Made by a program: the position numbers and the translations under genes
Assembly (NCBI GenBank): GCA_037013685.1
Contig: CM072884.1
Span: 98,746,048-98,810,047, forward strand
Source: Acridotheres tristis
Taxonomy: Eukaryota > Chordata > Aves > Passeriformes > Sturnidae
DNA length: 64,000 bases
Direction: 5' to 3'
The notes under the pieces: generated by a model
The model's database searches: none
Seen by the model: the letters and a program-made list of their open reading frames with translations, nothing else
Told to the model about the DNA's origin: nothing
Shown: positions 1-11,400 of the stretch, one piece after another
Numbering within the stretch: the first letter of the stretch is position 1
How the letters are laid out: every line of letters starts with the position of its first letter

Positions 1-3000
1 TGACTAAATCAGTGGGCTCACAGTTCAAGGGTGAAAAGGTTTATGGCAATACAAATATTAACAACTAGCAGACAGAGCAGTAGTGGGCTGGATCAGTGTA
101 AGCTGGTGACAGCACACGAGTGTCTGGGGAAATGCAGTTGGACGGGAGAGAGATTAATGCAGAGAAACACTCACCATTCTAATGCCTGCATGCGTCCTCA
201 GCTGCAGGTGTGAGAAAGATTAGGAAACAGCTTTACTGAGGACAGTAAAATTCTTCTTCTCAAAGTAGAAGGAAAAAATTAGGAAAAGAGTGCCCTGGCC
301 CAGAGAACAAGAGAAAATTCAGACTGCACAGCTTTAGTAGTGATGGCAAACTGGCAGCACCAATGATTTTGTGCGTATTGTGAGAGAAACAAGGATGAAC
401 AGGGAATACTCCTACCTATAAAACACCAATATCTAGTCATATTCATATAGCAACTCCTAGAAGAGATTTATGGTCTCTTGCATGCCGCATACATTTGTAT
501 AGCTGTTTGTGCCACTAAAGTTTTAGGGAAACAGGAGCCAAAAGTAAGAAGGCATGTGCCTCAGTATATCAGCAGTATGGCCTTCACTGAAGAAGAAAAT
601 CATCTCTGTGTCCTGGACATGCCAAATCAAAATTTGAATTACCAGCCCTTTCCCTCACTAAGTCACTCAAAATTAGGGATCCTCTTCAGAAAAGGTATCT
701 CCCAGTAAAATCTTAATGTCCCACGTTCTGGAAATTATTTTAACTTTAACCTGCTGAAACTAACTGGCAGGACTGAGAGTCCTAAATGAACAGGTCCAAG
801 CTCACAGGGAACTACCCTGACTGCTACTTTCCTGCCTGGACTTTTAATGTGGCCTTACTGTGATCAAGGAATGTTGCTGTCGAGTCTAAGAGCAGAATGG
901 CAGCTGAATATTGAAGGGACTTTCCAAAAAAGGATAATTTTGCTAGCCTGAGTGGGTACAAATTTGGGAATGCTTTGTCTGTGACATCTTTGCTAAGAAT
1001 AAATAAGTGATATATTTAGGGTGGGCTAGCATCAGCAATGACAGATTCCACATTATGGCCAAAAGGCCACATCTTCATTAATATAATGCCTAAAGGCACC
1101 TTCCTGACAGCTGTGGAAAGAGGAGGAAATGACAATAGCCTACAGCACTCATCAGCCTCTCCTCCCTTTCTGGCAGTGCAGAACAAGACACTGCAGCAGG
1201 CCAGAGCAGCCCTGCCAAACGGGGTGAGATTGCCTAATCCTACCTCCCTGCTTCCTGTACCTCACTGCAGCAGGAAACCAGATCTCTTCTTATCTGCCAA
1301 TGGCTCTGCCCTCTGTCTCCAAAGGCAGGAATATTCCCTGGCTGGTGTTGCTGTAAAGTCACAGCTCAGCAGGGCTACCAGCAGCCAAAGTGAGCCAGGG
1401 AATGAACACAGCAGTGGGAAGGGGGTGGGATGATGCACAACAATCACTGTGGGCTATGACCAGGTGCTACCACCAGCAGCACTAGTGAGAGATCAAGCAG
1501 GACCTTTCTTTTAGTGTTAGCCCACTCTTCCACTCCCACATTGTATGGGTCTTCAAAGCAAACCATTGCCTTTCACTGACATGGGTGAAAGCCAATGCCA
1601 CCCACAGCAGGATCCCAACCTAGATGTACTAGCACAGTGAATACAGCCAACGCACATGCGAGAAAGCAGTACAGTGCAACATGACATATTTCCTGCCATA
1701 AATAAATACACAAGGAATCGTTTCACCTATTTATCTCTGTTCATGACTCATATTCTTTCTGGCATGTCTCAGTCTCTGAGGTCAGCAAGTGCTTCTTGAA
1801 ATCTAACAATGCAGCTGGTTGGTCCAGGCTGATGGCTTCACAAATTAAGTACTCTGGGTCTTGAGGTTTAACTCCAACCAAGAGAAGCCTCCAGTCAGCA
1901 CAGAGGGATTGGCACCTCTGAAGCATACTTCAGAACTGAGACAACATTCAAAATCTGCCATGGAAGACGTTTTCCCTCTCCTTTTGCTATAAGAGACTCC
2001 AAAGATCCATTGGGTGAGATTGAGGGTAATCTTTGGGACTGCTCCCCTCTTACTACATCTGCTACTGAACAGACATACCAAGAGCAATCCCAGGGGCAGC
2101 TGAGAAGCAACTCAGTTTGGATTTGCACCAGACGATATTACTGATAAAAAAAACCACATAGCAAGTGTATGACTGGGGCAACCTGACTCCCCAGCACCTG
2201 CAAAGATAAGAGCTGTATTTTGACCAGAGGCAAGTGACACAGTATCTCCACCTGCCTGGTAGAAAGTTCCAGTGCCTCTCACCCAAGCTGCATATGGAGT
2301 ATGTTTTGCTTGCAAGGAAAAACTAAGAAAAATGCAACATTTAGACTTGTGGAGGGAAGGACAGTAATGTTTCAAACCTTCAAAATGAAAATATGCTCCC
2401 ATGGTGGAGATGCATGGACTTGGCAGAAGGTTCTTCCTTTAAACAAGTTCATTCCTGTGTGGTTTGGTGCTGTGTGTTCTGTACTCAAGTCACACAATTG
2501 TCATGGGACTAGTAGGGTCCTTAAGGTAAGATGTACCTCTTTCCAAGCATGGGATAAAAAGAGAGACCATGGAGTCTATGTAAAAGTGGACTAGTAATAA
2601 CAGACTGGGAAAAGTATATGAAGAGGAAGCTCTGGCTTCTGGTAGCTTTGCTGAGGTTGAATAGGGATATACTGCCAGAACCAAGGTGCTGTTTTCAAGG
2701 GAAGGAAGAGAGCTGCACAGCTCTTGTCCTGTCTGAGCTGAGCAGAGAGTAGGTGCAATGGGGTAGCTGTAGTAAGGTGCAATCTAAAATCCTACCCCTT
2801 GCAGCTTTTACCTGTTACCTATGGCTCAATTCACTGGCTTATTATGTTCCCGATAGGCCAAATAAGTGCCTGAGATTATTTCCTGGGAGGTATCTCCTGC
2901 CCCTGACTGGTGAATGCTATACTGCTGTTTCCTGGTCCTTTTCTTGTGATCCCACATCAGTTTGGGTGGCTGCTGCTCCTTCTGAAGCATTACAACTTAA

Positions 3001-3984
3001 CAGTTCCCCCTGCTTTATGAATCTCAAGTGAAATATTAAAAAACCTTTCAGTGGCTTATAAATAACACATCACAACTCCCCCAGATAGGAAGAGTAGTAC
3101 AGTCCATGCTCCATTACAAGAGTTAAAAGCCTCTCGGCTGCAGAGCAAACTCAGAAATGTGGGATACAAATACCCCAGTGATTTTAGTAGTGACTCATCT
3201 TGGGTCCAAGAAATAGGTTTAGTACTGTTTGAGCAGTGCCCCTGCTTACTCCCACATCCCTGCTTGCTCCCACTGGGCCACACCTGAACTTCAAGCCCCC
3301 CAGGAAGTGTGGGGAAGTGGTGCTGAGATGGGGACAGGCTCTGTCCCTTCCTCCCTGCCCAAGCATAGGGCTGGGACCATTTCAAGCCAAGTGAGAAACC
3401 TGAGCTAAAGACCTGAGCTGACTTTGTGTCATGGTGTGTTCCTCTTTCCAAAGGTAAAGCATGAAGGCACATGAGTGGTCCATGCTAAAAGCCAGCAGCA
3501 GGGCCAGCAAAGCTCAACAGCTCAGACTCTGATCTCTGTGAAAGCAGCTCTATCCTCCCTCTGGACCTAAGCTTGTCCCAAGAGTGAGCGGTAGCATCTG
3601 CAGAACATGGGATACGTGTATCACCAGGCTGGCAGTGATGCTCTCTGCAGCTCAGGCTATTTGACCAGAGGTAATTAAAAGCTGCCTCTATGTGGTCATG
3701 TAATGACGGGCTGTACCACAACACTCAAGTGCAAGAATGACAAGCTAAGGTCAAGCGGGCAAACAAGCCGCTGTTTCCAAACTGTGGAATGCCTGTATTT
3801 GCATCTGACTGGATCTCCTTTTACGGTACCTCTTTCAGTGGTATTTACCACCAATAATTTCGAGTTTGTGTTCAGATTTCATGCCTGCTTGTTAGGCACG
3901 TTCACCTTTCAGAAGTGTACGTACGCCAGCTGAGCTGTGTTGCGTCAGAAGCAGCGCTCCTTGTGTGACGGGAACTCAGCTTCC
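1..3984. other. Upstream non-coding region, no gene recognised
   Basis: This stretch is ordinary CpG-poor vertebrate DNA. Open reading frames in it are short (at most about 138 codons), overlap on both strands, and none resembles a known protein or has convincing splice sites on both sides. I see no repeat family that I can name. CpG dinucleotides begin to appear around 3895-3985, where the sequence enters the flank of the CpG island. It is most likely the 5' intergenic flank of the NHS-like gene and may hold distal promoter elements, but nothing specific can be supported. Confidence 0.6.
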
Positions 3985-4299
3985 TCTGACACCTCCTAAG
4001 AAGCCGATGGCCAAGTGCGTGCACCTGACTCCAGGGAGTGCACCAACCTCCGCGGTGCCCCGGGAGGCGAGTTGGTGCTGAGTTGGCTCCCCTCCTGCCC
4101 CTCGAGACAGCCTCTCCTTCTTCTTTGCACACCTGAGCAGCGCTCCCGCCGGAGAGGAGGCGGGCAGGGCCGGGGGCGAGGCGGCAGAGCCTGCCCGGAG
4201 CGGAGCGGCGCTCCCCGCCCGACAGGGGCCGCCGGTGCCCCCGCCGCCCGCGCCCCGGGCCCGCCCCGCAGCGCCTCCCCGCGGCGGCGGCGGGAGCCG

Positions 4300-4350
4300 G
4301 CACCGCCCCGCTCCCCCCGCCCGCCCCCGCCCCGCCGCTCTCCCGGGCGG
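4300..4350. promoter_or_regulatory. GC-box (SP/KLF-type) cluster
   Basis: Several overlapping CCGCCCC/CCCGCCC motifs and one GGGCGGG lie within about 50 bases, some 385-435 bases before the start codon. Such clusters bind SP/KLF zinc-finger factors in CpG-island promoters. They are the best sequence-level marker of the core promoter here. This is a motif call only. Confidence 0.55.
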
Positions 4351-4476
4351 GAGGCTCGGCGGCTCGCTCCTCCTCGCGGCCGCGGGATTCCTCTCTCCGG
4401 GTTTTCGGGCCGCCCCTTCACACCCGCCGCCGGAGCGGGACGGCGTGAGAGCGAGCGAGCGAGCGAGGCGGCGCGG

Positions 4477-4614
4477 ATGCGCCCCGGCTCCCCGCGGCGG
4501 CAGCGGCAGCGGCGGCGGATGCTCGGCGGCGCGGCGGCCGCCCCGCAGCCCAGGAGCCCCGCGCAGGGAGGCAGCGAGGCGATGAGCCGCCCGCCGGCGG
4601 CCGCCCGCGAGTGA
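4477..4614 (+). other. Candidate upstream open reading frame in the NHS 5' UTR
   Basis: An ATG at 4477 opens a 45-codon frame that stops with TGA at 4612-4614, 120 bases before the main start. Two further in-frame ATGs occur at 4519 and 4582. The encoded peptide is rich in Arg, Pro and Ala, as expected from GC-rich DNA, and resembles no known domain. If transcription begins upstream of 4477, these ATGs would be met before the main start and could lower its translation. Whether they are in the mRNA depends on the unknown transcription start. Confidence 0.35.
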
Positions 4615-4734
4615 CGGCGGCGGGCGAGGAGCGGCGGCGGCCAGGAGGAAAAGGACGAGGAGGAGGAGGAGGAGGGCAACGATCTCCGCCAGTGCCCGCA
4701 GGACCCCGGGAGAGCTCCGGCCGAGGGCTCGGCC

Positions 4735-5134
4735 ATGCCCTTCGCCAAGCGGATCGTGGAGCCGCAGCGGCTGTGCCGGCGGCAGCCCGCCGCCTCCGTG
4801 CTGGAGGAGAGCTGGGGCGCAGAGCCGCCACCGCCGCCGCGGGACCCGCCGCCGGAGGAGCCGGGCACGGCGAGCGAGGGCGCCGAGGCGGCCAGCGGCG
4901 GGGAGAGGGAGGCGGCGGCGGTGCTGATGGTGCTGGACCTCTGCTCGGTCAGCAACGTAGCCCTGTCGCGGATCCTCCGACAGCTCTCCGACGTGGCCCG
5001 ACACGCCTGCACCCTTTTCCAGGAGGTCGAGGCTGACATCCAGGGCACCCACCGCCGTGTACGGGCGCTGCACGGCCGCATCGCCGGCCTCCAGGGAGCC
5101 GTGCGCGGCCTCGACCCCAAGCAGGAGGCAGTGC
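4735..5134 (+). CDS. NHS: NHS (Nance-Horan syndrome protein), coding part of exon 1, partial
   Basis: This is the first coding exon of an NHS-family actin regulator: 133 codons plus one base, so the intron is in phase 1. Residues 1-11 read [11 protein letters not shown], the family start. Residues about 28-62 form a Pro/Glu/Ala/Gly-rich low-complexity linker. Residues about 63-127 form a hydrophobic, predicted helical block ([34 protein letters not shown]) matching the WAVE-homology domain. The exon ends at DPKQEAV just before GTAAGT. In the family, this domain lets NHS associate with Abi- and HSPC300-type WAVE-complex proteins and control actin remodelling at cell edges and junctions; human NHS loss causes congenital cataract with dental anomalies. 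The start has a purine (G) at -3. The linker is clearly shorter than I recall for human NHS. The paralogues NHSL1 and NHSL2 are less likely because their N-termini differ. The remaining exons lie beyond the window. Confidence 0.9.
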
Positions 5135-5140
5135 GTAAGT
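5135..5140 (+). other. Splice donor of NHS exon 1
   Basis: GTAAGT follows directly after the codons for QEAV plus one base. It is a near-consensus 5' splice site and falls where the NHS exon 1/exon 2 boundary is expected. The open frame continues past it to 5376, so retention of the intron start would add about 80 unrelated residues. Confidence 0.88.
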
Positions 5141-5153
5141 ACCACGGAATGCG

Positions 5154-5195
5154 GGATGGATGGGGCGCACCGCAGGATGGATGGAGCGCACCGCA
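5154..5195 (+). repeat. Two-copy 21-bp tandem duplication just inside intron 1
   Basis: Two adjacent 21-base units (5154-5174 and 5175-5195) differ at a single base. They begin 20 bases after the exon 1 donor dinucleotide. Because 21 is a multiple of three, the read-through frame is kept, giving a repeated seven-residue DGWxAPQ-like peptide. The near identity suggests a recent replication-slippage duplication. Confidence 0.8.
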
Positions 5196-5393
5196 GCACG
5201 GGGCGCCCGGCGGGGAAAGCCATCCCGTGGCAACCTGCCGTGCAAAGTTTGGGGCCAGAGTCGGTGGGAAAGGAGCCCTGGCGGGGCAGCAGAGTGGGAA
5301 GGGAGCGGGCGGGCGCGGGTCGGGTCGGGTCTGTGGGCGCCGCTGGGCGCCGCGGCGATGCCGGCGGGAGGGATGATGTCAGTGGTTTGTGCC

Positions 5394-5401
5394 TTACGTA
5401 A
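5394..5401. promoter_or_regulatory. Perfect TTACGTAA palindrome (bZIP / D-box type site)
   Basis: The 8-base palindrome TTACGTAA lies at the downstream edge of the CpG island, about 260 bases into intron 1. It matches the consensus for PAR-bZIP, NFIL3 (E4BP4) and C/EBP-ATF dimers. A functional role is an inference; one such 8-mer is expected by chance about once per 65 kb at even base composition. Confidence 0.35.
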
Positions 5402-5410
5402 GGAGCTGGC

Positions 5411-8400
5411 TGGCGAGGCTCTCGGGACGCATCTTCTGCAGCCAAGGGTTTGGCCAGGGAGGGGGACGAGGTCTATGAGCTGGGCGCCGGGCTGATGGAG
5501 GTGATCCGCCGCACTCGGGCATATTTGTGTTTTGTCCCTTTGCCGGCCTGTCCCTCTTCCCCGACAGATATCTCCCCCTTAGAAGTGTCTCTGAATTCCC
5601 GATCAAATGCTCTTAAGCAGAAATAATAAAACTGCTTCGTCGTTACCTAACTGTCGGGGCCATAAAATAAGGAAGTTTGGCTAATGACTTCTTTCTGTTT
5701 AAAGAGTAGCCCTGAAGAGCGAAGAGGGAGGGTGGAGGAGGGGGAGGATAAAGATCAAGGCAATATAGAACTTGCGTTATGAGCAGCGCTTGAATCCTGT
5801 TTCTTCTCCACCCAAACTATAAAAGCATTGAAAAGCTCTGTAGTTCTAACAGCTGCTGAATTCTGCTGAATATGGCTCGTGTTCACAGCAGTGTAATGAT
5901 TTTGTACTCTCACTAGTGCATACGCTTCCCAAGCACTTGTGGATATGTGTTCTCTTTTATAGATAGGGCTGTCGATTTGAAGTCTGGAGTAGCAGAGATT
6001 GGTGTTGGTTCTGACCTCTCAGTATCTGTTTTAGGAAAAGCATTGTCTTGAGAATTTGGCTTAGTTTTTGCCTTCTACTGTACCCCTCTAAATCCTGAGT
6101 ACCTCCACTAAATACAGCAAAGTGAGTTTACACCAGGGTAAATAAGACCATGCCCTCTTCTCGGTGTTTTTCGTGAATATGCCTTTTAAAAATTGTGCTT
6201 TGGATTTCCTCCCCTTTGGACCATTGTGGAATATACATAACTCTTCTAGGATCAATGAAGCTGTCCTGATTAACAGAATTAAACCTTAAGTATTCAATGG
6301 TATTTAAGCTACATACTCAGCAGATGTACAGTGACTTTGCTGGTGATGTATTAATGTACACCAACCATAGATGAGACTGAGGGAGATTTTTTGAGGTTTC
6401 AGGATGAGTGTGTAATCAGAGCAGAGTGCTTGGCTGTGATTGGAAACTGCAGTGAGAAGGAGGCTTGGCTGGGCTAGTGAGGGAACTGTCTGAGGAAATG
6501 AAACTCCTCGTATCACATTCTCATCTGTAGGTCTTTTGAGCTGAGTAAGTGTGGGTATATACTAATGTAAGTGAGAGCAGAGCTTAGCTGTTCTAATCTG
6601 TATGGCTTTTTTCTTTCTGGGTTGTGCAAGTGCAGCTTGTTTGCAAATCACAGAGCAAAATCTTGATATTACAGCACAGTTATGTCATCTGCTTAATTAG
6701 AGAGTCTGGCATTATCCCTGTGATGATAAATGCAGATCCATTTTTTTTAGTGTTTGGTTTTCTTTTAAATCCTTCTCTCTTTAAGAGGGGAGAAAATTTT
6801 GGTCATGATCTTCCGCGTGTTTGCCAGCTGTTCTTTCTTCCTCTTGTATACATCACAGTGCCACTGATAGATCTGCAGATGTCCCTGGGTCTGGTCAGCC
6901 CAGGGATCCTCCACAAGGCTGGGCTTTGCCCCCACCCACCCTCCAGCAGGTGTGTGTCTTGCCTGCAGCTCTACAGCTGCTCAAAGCACACCTCCCTGTC
7001 GTCATCACTTCTCTCCATGCAGCGCTGTACCACATCTTCCCTAAAGGTGAAAGTCGTGATACAATCCAATATACACGAACTTTGCCTCCTTTGGCTGCTT
7101 ATATTCCCTGTCCAGTGTTGGATCAGCAGAGCTGCATTTACACAGTGCTGCATTTGACCATCTCATCTGAGACCCAGATCTGAACAGCACCACTCTACAC
7201 ATTATCTCCTCACATTCCCCCAAAATCCCTACACACCCAGAACAATACCTCCCTTTGGCCTCCAGACCCACTGTTCCCAAGGGACAGATAAAACTGCCTG
7301 GCAGGAAGCTGCCCATCTTCCCTGTAGTGTATAATGATAGTGTGCTTTAACTCTCTGGGCTGACGCCTCCTCCTTCATTATTACTTTCAGCAAGACTATG
7401 CTAATGTTTGTTTTATGCATGAAGTGCCTACATAATTCATTCCTCAAAGTATTACACTCAAGTCACTACACCCAGTTGTTTTTTTGAAACCAAGAGAGCA
7501 ATCGGAGGTGGTCACAGATCTGCCCAGGACCAAATCAGCATCACATTAAAGCATACTGACTTCTATCTCCTGTGGCAAGCATGGAAATGATGGGATGGCC
7601 TCAGGGCTGTCTTTTGGCTGTCCAGCCCAAATGACGCATCCAAGAATAATTCAAACTGGCTGGAGGTTTGGACTCACAACCACAAGGAACAAGTTGGTGA
7701 CAGGCATGCAGCCACTCCACCCATGGCATGACTGTAATGGCTGCATTGAATTTATTGCATGTTATGAGTCTGGAGGGGCTGGGCTTATTGGTACATTGAC
7801 CAAGACACCAAGTACTGGGATGTTAACATCAGGACAGTGCAGCCCAACCACAAGTTTTTCAAGTATTCAGTTTAAAACTACTAGCCTATCTTAGCACAGT
7901 GAGACATTCTTCATATTCCAACTTCAAGTTCAGCATAGTGATTTGAGAATGATGCTACTGGACGTGCCCTAGATACTGAGCTGTGACACTGGAAGGCTGT
8001 TTTCTTCGTGCCTCGTAAGGCAGCTGGATCTGAGATTCCCCTGTGAACAGTCAGGCTGTGTTAGGAAAAGTAAATGATGGGCTAATGCCATCTCAAGAGC
8101 TATTGGAGCCAGCGGTTAGAGGGGCAATCCTTGGCCAGAATGCCATTCCTTGGCAATTGCAGAGATGGTACCAAGGGAAAGGGGAGCAGGAAAGAAGTTC
8201 ACTTGAAAATAGCATGTAATACAGTTTTGCATAATAATGTTGTATATTATACTGAAAATTATGTGTCATTATATTAAAACATCTATGTTGAATTCAGAGA
8301 CTATTAACCAAGAATTAAAATTAATTAAAACTGGCATTTTTCCAGTAATGCTTATCACTACTCCTGTAATTTTCACAAGGCCTTAACATTCTCAGCTCTA

Positions 8401-11400
8401 TTGCTGTTGCAATGGTGAACAAGCAAGTATGTGTATACTTTGCTTTAAGAAAAGTACTTAAAAGTCCTCTACTAAGCTACTGGTAAAAGTATTTACCTAT
8501 GTGTTGCCCTTTGTTTTTGTCACTGTTCAGTGTGATTGAAAAGCTTTGTTAGGCACAATAAAGGACAGATTCTGGGCAGTTACAAGCAGGTCATCTTCAA
8601 AAACTCAAGGTCCCTCGCCTCTGCTTCCCCAGAAGCTCCTTATCCTTTCATCTTTCTTTTAAGCCTCTGGCCAGCCAGCATCTTGCAAATATGAATCCTT
8701 TCCCACTCTCTGAATGTAAGAGAAATGAGGGTAAGAAATGTTTTCTTGCTCAGCTCCTGAACTAACTGCTTTGCCCTTCTGCCACTCCACTGCTTTTCAT
8801 CATGAGCAGCTCCAGGGTCTGCTTCTAAAGCAGAACCATGTGGGAATAAGATGATTGTTGTCAGTCTCGATGTTGCTTAGAGTTTTCTTGTTGCCAGCAA
8901 GAGAGCTGAGCAGTGTGGTACTGCCCAGTTTTATTATTAGATGCTTGATTATCTCGGTAATGCAGAAAGATAGGAGTGCTGGACTAGTGTGTAGACTTGG
9001 GACTCAGTGCCTCCGTATATATTTGGAAAGATGATTTCTCAGTCTAGGGGACTAGAGATCTGGCAGTTTAAGTGGAATATTGTACTTTACAGAAACTGAT
9101 GATGTAAGCCATCTTGCTTTCTGAATAATAGGCAACAACCAGGCAGCAGATTTTGAAAACCCTAGCTAATGAGATCCTTTTTGCACCCTGGCATCCCAGA
9201 GAATTCCACACATACCAGGCTTTTTTTTGAAAGCATCAATGTGTTACCAGTAGCCAATCTTTCTAAAGGCTGTATGGTTTCCAGAACTTGCCTGCTGTAT
9301 CTTCATTGCTCCACTTTTCTATTCCTGATTTTGCTATGTGCTAACAGTTAGTGATGCAGCTGCTTAGAAGTGTGGGGATCTCCCGTGTTACTCTGCCCCT
9401 GGATCTCTACAGTGAGCTCCTCTATAGGATTTTCTTGTTTCCTGAAGTGTCAGTATTGAGATAAAAAAGACAGCTCTGAATTCTTTATAATTCTGATTCT
9501 TTATAATTTTAGACTCTGTATTAATTTATTCTGTTTGATTGAAGTTGGTTACTGAGAACAGCCTGGCAAGTTTCACTCTTGCTTTTAGTCTCCTTTCGTT
9601 GTGCTTTTCAGGTGGTTTTGTTTTGATTTTGTTTGGCTTGGGGTTTTAGTTAGTGTGACTTTTAACCACTCTGATAAAATGCTTTTCTCTTTGGGTTTTG
9701 AGCACTACAGGGAAATGTTTAATCCCTTTAAAGGTTTTCATGTGTTTTCTGCCACAATCCTACCATTTTTACAAAACATATATTGGGCCCAAAGCTCATC
9801 AGAAAATGCACCTCCTCCTCCTCGACTTAATGTGCTGAAGTCTCAATTGATGTTGAAATGGAATCAAGAAATTGTCATGCTTCCATCTCAGAATTCAGTT
9901 GCATTGTAAGGCCATCCCAGGCTTAGGCTTAGTGAGCATCCTTGCAGAGATCTGCAGGGAGGTACACAAGACCTTAAGAATAGATGCATTTTGAAAGAAA
10001 AAAAACAAACATCCAAGCTGGGAAGGTAAGTGTTGCACTTTATCTCAGCCTCTCAAGATCCTTGAGATTTAAAGTACAATTTTCATTGTATGGATTTTCT
10101 GTGGTACTGAGGCGCAGCTGTAGATCTCCGTGGGTTGGATGCATTTACGCAAAAATATCTCAGATACTGCTGGAGACAAAACAGAAGAGATTCCTAGCTT
10201 CCTTTAACTTTTATTATTGTCCTTTATAGTTAGTGAGCCTATCTAAGTGTGAGGATAGTTACTCTTTTAGAGGTGCACACTAATGCAACCTGGGGGACAT
10301 GAAGCAAGAGGATGTATTCAGAGCTCCCTTTATACACTGAAATTACATTAATTGGCAAGTCTTTGTTGGGTGCAGAATAAAACCTCCAAAGAAAAGCAGC
10401 TGTACAATGGATGTGGTAATCCATCACTTTCAGCTTTGTGTCCTTTACCTGCCCTAATGGAATGACACAACCTCTTCACTTGTCGTTTTGGAAAAGGAGA
10501 AAGGCTTTTGGCTTTGCTTGCCAGGTTTGGTTTCTTGGTGTTGTGCTGGTCACTGTGTACTCATTTGTATTAAAGAACTCATCTCTCTGGTGCACTTGCC
10601 TGTAGTTTGCCCATGAATGCAAATAACCCAAGCTGTGGGTGTGGGAAAGTTGGAGAATTTCCTCGGTGCATGATTTCTTCTGAATGCAGGGGATTGGTGT
10701 CACATTAGCAGATTGGAAAGGAGAGGGAGGCCAAAGCACGGGCTTTCCTTCTTACCTTTACTGCTGTCAGAACAACAAAGGGACAGAGGAAGAAAAACCT
10801 GCTCACTTAAGGATCCCATCCTCACTTTACCTTAACATTCACTAGAGCACCATTAGCTAGAGTACTGTCATTTAGAAGAAAAATGCCTTTGTTTACAGAA
10901 TGGTGATAGAAGACCTTTAACACAGGAAAACCACCATTCAGAGGCGTTGCTTGAGGTATTTTTTTCTCATGCATTTAATATGCGATAGAAGGTAATGGAT
11001 GTCAGGTGGCTTTGGCAGGGATGTAGCTTTTTGAAAACTGAGGTTGTCACCTTCAGTCCTGTTAGCTTGTGGAATGCAGACTCTGGTCTCTTTGCAGATA
11101 AAAGTGTAGTGTAAAATCCTTTGTCCTGCCAAGGCCAGTGAGATGCTCGGTGGAAAGGCTCTGAGAGCTCAGTGCTCACATAGACTCACTAGACTTCGTC
11201 TGGCACAGCTTGGTAGCAGGTGAAGAGCAGAAAGCAGTGGTTTTTCTCCAAAGCCATTTTCTGTTATGCAGGTGTAAATCTAGAGTTTTGCTGAATGTCA
11301 TTTACTTGGTCTTCCACTGGTGTAGCTCAGAAAGCCTGTGCTATAGCTCCTTGCTTGTCATTCCACAAATAGTACTTAAGCTAATTTACCAGGTTTGAAT

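Larger units (their letters stand above)
3985..5410 (+). promoter_or_regulatory. CpG island promoter of the NHS-like gene
   Basis: GC content and CpG density rise sharply near 3985 and fall back near 5410; the island encloses the exon 1 coding sequence and its presumed 5' UTR. No TATA box is evident upstream of the start codon. GC-box-like CCGCCC/GGGCGG motifs are densest at about 4300-4350, which is a plausible core promoter zone. The exact transcription start cannot be placed from sequence alone. CpG-island promoters of this type usually have dispersed starts. Long open frames on both strands inside the island reflect the low frequency of stop codons in GC-rich DNA and are not treated as genes. 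Confidence 0.85.

Noticed and set aside
3976..5445. A 489-codon minus-strand open frame and a 374-codon one overlapping it across the CpG island
   Set aside because: Composition is Arg/Pro/Ala/Gly-rich, as expected when GC-rich DNA lacks stop codons. They overlap the well-supported NHS exon 1 in antisense, show no domain, and carry no protein-like conservation signal that I can see.
6624..7157. A 177-codon plus-strand open frame
   Set aside because: No domain recognised; another frame of 120 codons overlaps it. Probably chance in a pyrimidine-rich stretch.
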